64,000 nt of DNA from Planctomycetota bacterium (lineage in GTDB: Bacteria > Planctomycetota > J058). Below the pieces are notes generated by a model, which saw nothing but the letters and a program-made list of their open reading frames with translations, was not told where the DNA came from and did not search any database. How positions within the stretch are numbered: position 1 is the stretch's first letter; the number at the start of each line of letters is the position of its first letter. This document shows positions 7,630 to 16,028 of this stretch, piece after piece. Both the position numbers and the translations under genes were made by a program. Location: NCBI GenBank assembly GCA_023954375.1, contig JAMLIC010000002.1:310001-374000 (forward strand). The letters are read 5' to 3'.

Positions 7630-9402
7630 GTGCGCATCGCCAACGCCCTCGCCTTGCTCGCCGTCCTCGCCCCGGGCCTCGCCCGCGCGCAGGACGACCC
7701 GAGCCCCCGCTGGCCGCCCGCCATCGACCCGCCCTCCGCCGAGCAGGAGGAGGAGCGCGCCGCGGCCGAGGGGGAGGAGGTGCAGGTCGAGCGCGAGGTG
7801 GAGCTCCAGCGCATCCGGCTCGAGCTGGAGCGCATCCGCCGCGAGCGCCTGCGCATCGCCGCCCGCGAGCTCGAGCTGCGCGACAAGGCCCGCGACCTCT
7901 CCGACCAGTCGCCCGTGATCGCCCCCCGCGTCGAGGTCCTGCCGCTCACGCTCGAGCAGGCGATCGGCATGGCGCTCGAGAACAACCCCGACTACCTCGT
8001 CGAGCTCCTGCGGGCCCGCGCCGCGCAGGAGGAGGTGCCGGTGGCGCTCGGCGTGTTCGACCCGGTGATCGGCGTCGAGGCCACCTACGCCGAGAACCGG
8101 ACCCCGTTCTTCTCGGCGAACCCGTTCTCGGGCTTCCCGGTCGGCCTCAACGCGGCCGCCAGCGACTCGCTGCGCATCTCGACGTCGATCTCCAAGCGCT
8201 TCATGACGGGCACCCAGGCGCGGGCCTTCTGGGAGGAGTCGCGGCTCAAGACGGAGAACATCTTCTCGCTGAACCCGTCGTACTCGCCCGCCGTCGGCAT
8301 CGAGCTCACCCAGCCCCTCCTGCGGGGCTTCGGCATAGACGTCAACATGGCCCCGGTGCGGATCGCCGAGAACCTCGCCCTCGGCGCCGACGCCGGCTAC
8401 GCCGACTTCCTCATGGCGGCGACGGTGTCCGTCGAGGACGCCTACTGGACGCTCGTCCGCGCGGAGGAGCAGCTGCGCTTCCAGGAGCGGTCGGTCGAGA
8501 GCGCGCAGAAGTTCCTCGACGACCAGCGCCGCCGGCGCGAGGTCGGCGCCGCCTCGGACCTCGACGTCGTCGTCGCCCAGGCCGGCGTGGCCGGGCAGCG
8601 CGAGGGGCTGATCGCGGCCGAGAACGCGCTCGAGGGGGCGCGCGACGGGCTCCTGCGGCTCGTGCGGCCGTCGTCCGAGTCGTCGCGCTGGGACGTGTTC
8701 ATCGTCCCGACCGACCGCCCGTGGATGCTGCCCGAGCCGGACCTCGACCCCGAGCGCACCGTCCAGCTCGCCCGCGAGCGGCGCCCCGACCTCCACCGCG
8801 CCCTGCTCGACATCGACACGGCCGAGCACTCGCTCACCCTGCGGCGCAACGAGGCCCTGCCCCAGCTCGACGCCTTCGCGCAGCTGCGCGAGGACGGCCT
8901 GGGCGGGCAGCACCACTCGGCCTGGTCGGCGCTGGGGAGCGGCCGGTTCTACAGCTGGAGCGCGGGCCTGCGGCTGAACCTGCCGCTGTTCCTGCGCAGC
9001 GAGCGGGCCCGCGTGCGCGCGGCCCAGCACGACATCGAGCGCGCCGAGGCCGCGATCCGCGGCGTCGAGGCGAACATCGTCCTGCAGGTCCGCCGGGCGA
9101 TCCGCGACGTGCGCACGGCCAAGGCCCAGATCGAGGCCACCCGCGCCTCGCGGATCCTCGCCGCGCGCCGGCTCCGGGCCACGCGCACGCAGGTCGTCCA
9201 CGGGACGGCCGTCCCGCGCGACGTCCTGCGCGACCTCGCCGACCTGGCCGCCGCCGAGAGCGGCGAGGTCCAGGCCTACATCACCTACCGCCTCGCGCTC
9301 ACCCGGCTCGAGCAGGCCAAGGGCACGCTGCTCGACCGCTGGCTCGACCGCCTCGACCCGCGCGTGCGCCGGGCGCTGGACCGCGCGCCTTACGACAGAT
9401 GA
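7630..9402 (+). CDS. TolC-family outer-membrane channel protein
   Basis: The 590-residue protein has a signal peptide (residues 1-17, cut after LARA). It is followed by a charged Glu/Arg-rich coiled coil (about 25-85) not usual for TolC, then two outer-membrane efflux repeats beginning LTLEQAIGMALENNP. The repeated long helices with AxxxLxxA-type heptads form the periplasmic tunnel. The family forms trimers that export drugs or proteins together with an RND or ABC pump. The GTG at 7630 has a purine run (AGGGGGG) 6 bases upstream and begins the signal peptide. The stop codon TGA is also the first three bases of the dispersed repeat at 9400. Confidence 0.92.
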   Translation: MRIANALALLAVLAPGLARAQDDPSPRWPPAIDPPSAEQEEERAAAEGEEVQVEREVELQRIRLELERIRRERLRIAARELELRDKARDLSDQSPVIAPRVEVLPLTLEQAIGMALENNPDYLVELLRARAAQEEVPVALGVFDPVIGVEATYAENRTPFFSANPFSGFPVGLNAAASDSLRISTSISKRFMTGTQARAFWEESRLKTENIFSLNPSYSPAVGIELTQPLLRGFGIDVNMAPVRIAENLALGADAGYADFLMAATVSVEDAYWTLVRAEEQLRFQERSVESAQKFLDDQRRRREVGAASDLDVVVAQAGVAGQREGLIAAENALEGARDGLLRLVRPSSESSRWDVFIVPTDRPWMLPEPDLDPERTVQLARERRPDLHRALLDIDTAEHSLTLRRNEALPQLDAFAQLREDGLGGQHHSAWSALGSGRFYSWSAGLRLNLPLFLRSERARVRAAQHDIERAEAAIRGVEANIVLQVRRAIRDVRTAKAQIEATRASRILAARRLRATRTQVVHGTAVPRDVLRDLADLAAAESGEVQAYITYRLALTRLEQAKGTLLDRWLDRLDPRVRRALDRAPYDR

Positions 9403-9601
9403 TCGCGGCTGCGGCCGAGGATGGCGGGCGCTGCGGTGCGTCGGGGGGGGCGGCGTCGGGCCCCCGACCGCTCAGGCTCGGTCGGCGGCCAGGAGGCCGC
9501 CTTCCCTCGCCTTCGCGCCGCATCGCCTCGCCCTCCTCGCCCTCGCCTGAGGCTCCGGCTGCGAACGCGCGGCCTGGTGTGCTCGAGGGCGGTCCGGAGA
9601 T
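9400..9601 (+). repeat. Dispersed repeat, copy A (inverted copy at 21538-21798)
   Basis: About 200 bases are closely similar to the reverse complement of 21538-21798. The similarity starts exactly with the TGA stop of the TolC-like gene (TGATCGCGGCTGCGGC), passes a G-run of eight, and includes a perfect hairpin at 9484-9501 (arms GGCGGCC and GGCCGCC, loop AGGA) followed by TTCCCTCGCC. It fills most of the 309-base gap before the kinase gene; the rest (9602-9711) holds only a TAGAGT box. It may be a mobile miniature element or a conserved 3'-end hairpin. Confidence 0.8.
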
Positions 9602-9693
9602 GAGTCGAACGAAGATCATGGCCGACGGCAGGAGGCCGAGTGCCGCCCCCCGGAAGGGCCTGCGGGACGCGTCCGGGCCGGCCGCCCGCGGGG

Positions 9694-9699
9694 TAGAGT
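9694..9699 (+). promoter_or_regulatory. -10-like box TAGAGT 12 bases before the kinase start
   Basis: TAGAGT ends 12 bases before the ATG at 9712, and no Shine-Dalgarno is visible between them. This suggests a very short leader. Confidence 0.4.
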
Positions 9700-9711
9700 G
9701 GCTCGCGAGCC

Positions 9712-12700
9712 ATGCGCCGGACCGATGGGATCCTCCTGGCCTACCTCGTCGTCCGGCGCCGACCTGCCGCCAAGCAGGCGGTGCGGGAGGTCCTGTCGCG
9801 CCTGCCGCGCGACGAGGCCTCGGCCGGGTCGGTCGCGCAGGGGCTGATCCGCGCCAAGCTGCTCGCGCCGCAGGAGTACGTGCTCCTCCAGGCGCGCCTG
9901 GAGGCGGCGCGGCGGACCTGCGCGCGCTGCGGCCGCGCGTTCGTGTGCGTCCCCGGCCCGACCGCGCGCGCGCGCCGCTGCCCGTGCGGGCACAGGAACG
10001 TCGTCGCCGCCGCCGAGACGGGCGCGCGCACACGGGCCGACGGCTCGCAGACGGCGCTCGTCGCCGCCGGGTCCGACGACGCGCACGCCACCACCACCGC
10101 CGCCCGCCTGCCGCGGCGCATCGGCCGCTACCAGGTGCTCGACCGCGTGGGCGACGGCGGCATGGGGATCATCTTCAAGGTCCTCGACCCGGGGTCCCGC
10201 CGCGTCGTCGCCCTCAAGCTCCTGCGCGGCGACGCGTCGCGGGACGCCCAGGAGCGCTTCCAGCGCGAGACCCAGGCGATCGCGCGGCTGCGCCACCCCG
10301 CGATCATCAAGGTCCACGACGTCGGCCAGGACGAGCGAGGCCGCCACTTCTTCACCATGGACTTCGTCGAGGGCCAGGAGCTGGGCCAGGCCCGCCGGGC
10401 GCTCGACCGCGCGCGCTTCCTCGAGGTCGTGGCGACCGTCGCCGAGGGGCTGCACCACGCCCACGAGCAGGGGATCATCCACCGCGACATCAAGCCGCAG
10501 AACATCATCATCGAGCCATCGGGCGCGCCGCGGATCGCCGACTTCGGCCTCGCGCGCGACCTGGGCCGCTCGTCGCTCACGGAGGAGGGCGACCTCGTCG
10601 GCACGCCGCTCTACATGTCCCCCGAGCAGCTCCGCGGCGACCCGGACGCGATCGACCGGCGCACGGACGTCTACGCCCTGGGGGTGCTCCTCTACGAGGG
10701 CCTCACCGACGCCCTCCCGATCACGGCGAAGTCCTTCCCCGAGCTCCAGGCCCGCATGGCCAGCGAGGCGCCGGAGCGCCCCAGCGCCCGCCGCCCCGAC
10801 ATCCCGCGCGCGCTCGAGCGGATCGTGCTCCGGGCGCTCGAGAAGGCGCCCGACGACCGCTACCCGACGGCGCTCGCGCTCGCCGAGGACCTCCGCGCCT
10901 TCCTCCGCGGCGACCTCGTGGCGGTGCCGGGCCCCCCGCTCGCGTCGTCGGCGCTCCGCGCGGGCAAGCGGCTCGCCCGCCGCCTGCGCACGCCGGCGGG
11001 CGTGGCCGGGCTCGCGGTCCTGGCCGTCGGCGTGACCGGCGCCGCCGCGCTCCTCCACGCCCACCAGCGCACCCAGGCGCACGCCCGCGCCCACGCCGAG
11101 CTCGAGGAGCGCAAGGCGCGGTGCGCGCGCGCCCTGGCGGCGGCGCAGGCCGCCCTGGCCCAGGGGCGCGCGCGCCTGGCGGAGGGGCGCCTCGACGAGG
11201 CGCTGAGGGAGGCGCAGACTGCGACGCGCCTCGCCGCCGAGGCCGCCGAGGAGGCGGGGGGCCTCGGCGCGCAGGCGCCCCGCGACGCGGCGGCCCAGGC
11301 GGCGGCCGCCCGGGAGGAGGCGCAGGCGCTCGAGGCCCAGGCCCTGGCCCGCGGCGACCCGGCCGCCCGCGACCGCGCCCGCGCCCTCTACGCCGGGCTG
11401 CTCGAGCGGAGGCCCCGCGACGCCGAGCTGCGCCTGGCGCTCGGCCAGCTCGAGCTGCGCGACGGCCACGTCCGCCCGGCGTTCGACCACCTGGCGCGGG
11501 CGCGGGCCCTGGCGCCGGACCGGCGCGACGTCCGCTTCTGGCTGGCGGAGGCGCACATGGCGGCCGGGCGGCCGAAGTTCGCCGAGGAGGAGTACGAGGC
11601 GGCCCTCGCCCCGCCCCGCGCCGCCGGCGTGAGCGCCGCCTGGGCGCTCGCCGGGCTCGCCCGGGCCCGCACGGCGCTGGGCGCCCTGGCCCGGGCGCGC
11701 GCCGACGTCGATGCCGCCCTGCGCGAGGACCCGCGCGACGCGCGCGTGCGGGTGGCCGCGGCGGGCCTGCTCCTGGCCGAGGGGCGCGAGCCCGAGGCGC
11801 TGGCGGCGCTCGACGAGGCCAGCCGCGCCCTCCCGCGCGAGCCCCTGGCGCGGCTGCACTGCGGCCTCGCCTGGGCCCGCGCCGGCGACCGGGCCCGCGC
11901 CCTCGAGGAGCTGGACGCGGCCGTCGAGCTCGACCCCACGGCGCGGGCGCTCGCGGCGCGCGCGCGGCTGCGCGCCCTCGTGGGCGACGCCGCCGGCGCG
12001 GGCGAGGACCTCGCCCGCGCCCTTGCGCGCGCGGGGGGCGACGACCCCGACCGGCGGGTGGCGCTCCTCGTGGCCGCGCGCCACCACCGGGGCCTCGGCC
12101 GGCCGGGCGAGGCCGTCGCGGCGGCGTCGCAGGCGCTCGAGCAGCCCGGGCTCGAGGCGGCCGCCGCCGACCTCGTGCCGCTCCTCCTCGAGCGCGCGGC
12201 GGCCCGCGTGCAGGCCGGCGGCGGCGACGACCTGCTCGCGGCGGGCCGCGACCTCGAGCGCGCGGCCGAGCTGGCCCCGGGGGCGGCCTCGGTCGAGCGG
12301 GCGCGGGCCCACCTGGCCATGCGGCGCCGCGACCCGCAGGTGGCGCTCGCGGTCGTCAACCGCCTCCTCGAGGCGGCGCCGGGCGACGCCGAGGCGCTCG
12401 TGCTCCGGGCGCGCGCCCTGCTCGCGCTCGAGGACCCGCGGGCCATCGTCGCGGTGGCCGAGGCCGCCACCGCGCAGGCGCGGCTCGCCCGCGGCGAGCC
12501 GCGCCTGGTCGACCTCGTGGGCGGCGCGACCGACGAGGCGCTGGTGCTGCTGGCCCAGGGGCGCCACGCGCTCGACCGCGCACGCCAGGCCGAGGCGGGC
12601 GGCCTCGGCCGGCGCGCGCTCCTCGCGCGCGCGCGCCTGTTCGTCGAGCGCGCGGCGCGGCTCGCCCCGTGGCTCGCGCCGGCGCGCGTGGCGCTCGGCC

Positions 12701-14673
12701 GGGCCCTGTTCCTCTCCGGCCAGCCCGAGCCCGCGCTGGCGGAGCTCGAGCGGGCCGTGGAGACCGGCGGCACGGACGAGGCGCACGGCCTCCAGGGCGA
12801 GCTCCTGGCGGCGCTCGACCGCCACGCCGACGCGGCCCTCGCGCTCGGCCGGGCGCTCGAGCTCGTCGAGGCGCTCGGCGACTCGCCGGCGCGCCGGCGG
12901 CGCGAGGCGGCCCTGCGGCTGGCCCGCGCGCGGTCGCTCACGACGCTGGGGCGCGAGCGCGAGGCGGTCGCCGACCTCGACCGGGCGGTCGAGCTCGCGC
13001 CGAAGGACGTCGAGGCCTACGAGCTGCGCGCCGGGCTCCTGCGCCGGCTCGACGGCACCGGCGCCCGCGCGGCCGTCGACGAGGCGCGCGTGCAGCTCCT
13101 GCGCCGCGACTACGTGGACGTCTGCGACCGCGCCCGCGAGGCCGCCTGGGAGGCCCGCGCGCGGGGCGACCACCTGGGCGCGGAGCGCCACCTCGAGGCG
13201 GCGTTCGCCGTGTGCTCGGCCGCCGTCGACCCCGTCCGCCTGGCGGACCTGCACCTCCTGCGCGCGTTCATGCGCGTGCGCGCCTTCGCCCTGCCGGAGG
13301 CGCTGGTCGACCTGGCGGCGATGATCGAGCTCACCCCGCGCGGCTTCGGCTACCTCTACGACGAGGTGGCCGCCTACCGGCCCGAGCAGGGCTTCGACCT
13401 CGCGGCGATCCTCGAGCGGGTGCGCCAGCTCGCGCCCGAGCAGGTCGACGTCGACCCCGACTTCCTCGCCGGGTTCGTGGCCTTCGTCGCCCTCGAGTTC
13501 GCGCAGGAGCCGCCGCCCGAGCAGGCGACCCGCGACGGCCTGCGGGCGCTCGACCGCTACCTCGACCGGGCGCCGGCGCACCCCGGGGCGCTGCTCCTGC
13601 GCGCCGTCCTGCTCATGAGCCTGCGCGAGCCGGCGCAGGCGGCGCGCGGCGTCGCGGCGGCGTTCGAGGCGCAGCCGCCGCCGGCCTACGCGCACTACGT
13701 CCGGGCGCGGCTGCGGGCGCGCGGGCGCGACCTCGACGGGGCGCTCGAGGCGCTCGGGGCGGCGCTCGACGGCGGCTTCACCGTCTACCGGTCGATCGAG
13801 CTGCAGCGGGACCTCGACGACGTGCGGCAAGACCCGCGCTACCAGCGGCTCGTCGAGCTGTCGCACGCCGCCGGCTACCTGGCGGACCTCGAGCGCGGCG
13901 AGCGGATCATCGGGCGCGAGGCCGCGCGGGGCCGCGACCCCCGCGAGCTGTGGCGCGAGTGCGCCGCGACCGCCACGGCCGGGGTCAAGGCCCTGCGGCG
14001 TCATCTCGAGGTCGACGACCCGGCGGCGGGGCTCGCGGCGGCCCGCCTCTACCTGGCGCGGGGCCGCCAGGCGCACCGGCTCGGCGACGCGCGGGGGGCC
14101 GCGCGCGACCTGGCCGCCGCGCTCGAGTGCACGCCGCGGGTCGTCCTCGACTGGCAGCAGCTGACCGAGGCGCTCGACGCGCTCGGCGCGAGCGCCGACC
14201 TCGCCCGCGACGCGCGCCCCGTCGAGGGCGAGCCCTTCCCCTCGCCCCGCTTCCGCGCCGTCGCGCCCGCGCTCGCCGGGGCGCTGCGCGGCGCCCGCGT
14301 GCCCCGGGAGGACCTCGACGCCGCCGCGGCGCGGCTCGCCGACGCCCCGCGCGGCGCGGCGGTCTACCGCGCGGTCCTCCTGCAGGCCCGCGGCGACGCC
14401 GGCGCGGCGCTGACCCTCGCCCGGGAGGCGAGCGCGCGAGCGGCGCCGGAGCTGGCCGCGGCGCTCGCGTGGGCCGAGGCGCGCGCGCACGCGGCCCTCG
14501 ACGCCCGCCGCGAGGCGCTCGACGCCCTGGCCCGGGCCGTCGAGGGCGGCCTCCGCGGCCCGCTGGCGCGCGACCCGGCGTTCGTGACCCTCTCGTCGGA
14601 GTCGCGGTTCGCGAACCTCGCGACGTGGGCGCGGGCGCAGGGCGACCCGGCGACGTCGTGGCGGGGGCGGTGA
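9712..14673 (+). CDS. Membrane Ser/Thr protein kinase with giant TPR domain
   Basis: The 1653-residue protein has, in order: a helical N-terminal region (1-66), a Cys4 zinc-ribbon-like patch (Cys70, 73, 90, 92), a Hanks-type kinase domain (about 137-400), one membrane helix (about 427-447) and some 1200 residues of Ala/Leu/Arg-rich TPR-like repeats. The kinase keeps GDGGMG, VVALKLL, HRD (near 257-259), DFG (near 277) and GTPLYMSPEQ, so it should be active. Kinase inside and TPRs outside the membrane would make a receptor that binds envelope or periplasmic partners. The start is ATG. No signal peptide is present, as usual for such kinases. The ligand and targets are unknown. The FHA-DUF4388 gene is convergent, with its stop 16 bases away. 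Confidence 0.93.
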   Translation: MRRTDGILLAYLVVRRRPAAKQAVREVLSRLPRDEASAGSVAQGLIRAKLLAPQEYVLLQARLEAARRTCARCGRAFVCVPGPTARARRCPCGHRNVVAAAETGARTRADGSQTALVAAGSDDAHATTTAARLPRRIGRYQVLDRVGDGGMGIIFKVLDPGSRRVVALKLLRGDASRDAQERFQRETQAIARLRHPAIIKVHDVGQDERGRHFFTMDFVEGQELGQARRALDRARFLEVVATVAEGLHHAHEQGIIHRDIKPQNIIIEPSGAPRIADFGLARDLGRSSLTEEGDLVGTPLYMSPEQLRGDPDAIDRRTDVYALGVLLYEGLTDALPITAKSFPELQARMASEAPERPSARRPDIPRALERIVLRALEKAPDDRYPTALALAEDLRAFLRGDLVAVPGPPLASSALRAGKRLARRLRTPAGVAGLAVLAVGVTGAAALLHAHQRTQAHARAHAELEERKARCARALAAAQAALAQGRARLAEGRLDEALREAQTATRLAAEAAEEAGGLGAQAPRDAAAQAAAAREEAQALEAQALARGDPAARDRARALYAGLLERRPRDAELRLALGQLELRDGHVRPAFDHLARARALAPDRRDVRFWLAEAHMAAGRPKFAEEEYEAALAPPRAAGVSAAWALAGLARARTALGALARARADVDAALREDPRDARVRVAAAGLLLAEGREPEALAALDEASRALPREPLARLHCGLAWARAGDRARALEELDAAVELDPTARALAARARLRALVGDAAGAGEDLARALARAGGDDPDRRVALLVAARHHRGLGRPGEAVAAASQALEQPGLEAAAADLVPLLLERAAARVQAGGGDDLLAAGRDLERAAELAPGAASVERARAHLAMRRRDPQVALAVVNRLLEAAPGDAEALVLRARALLALEDPRAIVAVAEAATAQARLARGEPRLVDLVGGATDEALVLLAQGRHALDRARQAEAGGLGRRALLARARLFVERAARLAPWLAPARVALGRALFLSGQPEPALAELERAVETGGTDEAHGLQGELLAALDRHADAALALGRALELVEALGDSPARRRREAALRLARARSLTTLGREREAVADLDRAVELAPKDVEAYELRAGLLRRLDGTGARAAVDEARVQLLRRDYVDVCDRAREAAWEARARGDHLGAERHLEAAFAVCSAAVDPVRLADLHLLRAFMRVRAFALPEALVDLAAMIELTPRGFGYLYDEVAAYRPEQGFDLAAILERVRQLAPEQVDVDPDFLAGFVAFVALEFAQEPPPEQATRDGLRALDRYLDRAPAHPGALLLRAVLLMSLREPAQAARGVAAAFEAQPPPAYAHYVRARLRARGRDLDGALEALGAALDGGFTVYRSIELQRDLDDVRQDPRYQRLVELSHAAGYLADLERGERIIGREAARGRDPRELWRECAATATAGVKALRRHLEVDDPAAGLAAARLYLARGRQAHRLGDARGAARDLAAALECTPRVVLDWQQLTEALDALGASADLARDARPVEGEPFPSPRFRAVAPALAGALRGARVPREDLDAAAARLADAPRGAAVYRAVLLQARGDAGAALTLAREASARAAPELAAALAWAEARAHAALDARREALDALARAVEGGLRGPLARDPAFVTLSSESRFANLATWARAQGDPATSWRGR

Positions 14674-14689
14674 GCCGGCGCGCCCGGCC

Positions 14690-15886
14690 TCACGAGCCCA
14701 GGAAGTCCTCCAGCAGGATGTCCGAGAACGCCTTGTCGATCCGCCGCGGGCCGACGGCCGACGGGTCGCTCTTGAGCGTGAAGCTCCCCCGCGTGATGAG
14801 CAGGAGGGCCTTGATCGCCTCGACGCCGCCCTTGCCGTCGTCCGTCTTGGCGTTGCACGGCTGACCGGCCCGGAAGCTGACCCGCCCCACGACGCCGCCG
14901 CCGAACACCTCGAGCACGCCGGTCTTCTGCTCGGCCTCGATCTCCTGCAGGACGTCGGTCAGCGGGGTCGTCGAGAGGTCGCCGGAGGCGCCGCGCAGCG
15001 TCGCCGCGTCGGCGTGGATCGTCAGGCCGGCCTCCGAGGGCGGCCCCTGGAGGACGAGGGTGAACGGCCCGATCACCAGCGCCTTGCCCAGCGGGAGCTC
15101 GACCGGCGTCTGCCCGACGCGCACGCCGCAGAGGAACGTGCCGTTCGCGCTCCCGAGGTCCCGGACCGTCACACCCGTGGGGGTTCGCAGCACCTCGGCG
15201 TGGGCGCGCGACACCTCCCCGTGCGGGAGGACCATCGTCGCGTGGCCGGGCGAGCGGCCGAGGACGATCTTCTTGCCCACGTCGACGCGCATGGCGTCCA
15301 CGCCGTCGCAGCTGAGGAACAGGGCGGAGGCGGCCCCCTTGCCGCCGGTCTCGCCGGCCTGGGCCGCCTCGCGCACGCGCCGGACGGGGATGCCGACGTG
15401 GTCGGTCACGGCCTCGAGGACGCCGCCGCGGACGCCCTCGTCCGACCCCTGCCGCGCCTGCATGCGGCGCACGAGCGGCAGGAGGCTCTCCGACGTGAGG
15501 AACACGAACGCCACGTCGGGGCCGAAGCGCACCGGGACGGCGTCGGTCAGCGGCTGCGGCGCCCCCTGGGCCAGCCGCTTGCCGTCGACCCACGTGCCGT
15601 TGGTCGACCCGGCGTCGAGGATCGTCCACTGGCCGTCGTCGGCGCGCAGCTCGGCGTGCTTGCTCGACACCTGCGGATCAGGGATCGACACGTCGGCCGC
15701 CGGGCTGCGCCCGACGAAGAGCTTGCCCGACGCCGAGGGGCGGAGCAGGAACACGTGACGCTCCGCCGGGGCGCCGCCCTCGACCTTGAGCTTGCCCTCC
15801 TGGAGCAGGAAGGGATGGTTGAAGGTGGCCCGGAACGCGGCGTCGTCCAGCCCGCCGAACCGCTCCAGGAACTCGACCAACCTCAC
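14690..15886 (-). CDS. Protein with two FHA domains and a C-terminal DUF4388 (PATAN) domain
   Basis: Of about 398 residues, the first FHA domain (FVGRSPAADVSI, SSKHAEL, STNGTWVDG) covers about 45-135 and the second (VLGRSPGHATMV, SRAHAEV, SANGTFLCG) about 195-285. Both keep the Arg, Ser/His and Asn that bind phospho-threonine. The end (about 300-398; PLTDVLQEIEAEQKTGVLEV) is a DUF4388/PATAN-like domain. The protein is likely to read the output of Ser/Thr kinases such as those next to it. The start is unclear: GTG at 15886 begins a family-like N-terminus, while TTG at 15979 would add 31 poorly structured residues. It lies 142 bases downstream of the kinase at 16029-17759 on the same strand and could be the last gene of that transcript. 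Confidence 0.87.
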   Translation of the reverse strand: MRLVEFLERFGGLDDAAFRATFNHPFLLQEGKLKVEGGAPAERHVFLLRPSASGKLFVGRSPAADVSIPDPQVSSKHAELRADDGQWTILDAGSTNGTWVDGKRLAQGAPQPLTDAVPVRFGPDVAFVFLTSESLLPLVRRMQARQGSDEGVRGGVLEAVTDHVGIPVRRVREAAQAGETGGKGAASALFLSCDGVDAMRVDVGKKIVLGRSPGHATMVLPHGEVSRAHAEVLRTPTGVTVRDLGSANGTFLCGVRVGQTPVELPLGKALVIGPFTLVLQGPPSEAGLTIHADAATLRGASGDLSTTPLTDVLQEIEAEQKTGVLEVFGGGVVGRVSFRAGQPCNAKTDDGKGGVEAIKALLLITRGSFTLKSDPSAVGPRRIDKAFSDILLEDFLGS

Positions 15887-16028
15887 GCGCTCACCGGCGT
15901 CCGGCCCTCCGTGGGGCGCCCTCGCGACGGGGCGCCTCGCCTCGCACAGATCGTGGCCCGGAGGGCGACCTCGTGTCAACGCTGGGGGGAGCCTGAAGAC
16001 CTTGCTCGGGGCGGAGATGACCTGCGGC

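Noticed and set aside
9616..14490. A minus-strand frame of 1624 codons antisense to the kinase/TPR gene
   Set aside because: Shadow frame: it mirrors codon positions of the true gene and shows no domain, while the plus-strand frame has full kinase motifs.
7509..14864. A plus-strand open frame of more than 2400 codons
   Set aside because: It is out of phase with the TolC-like and kinase genes, has only Arg/Pro/Ala/Gly composition, and results from high GC3 of the real frames.
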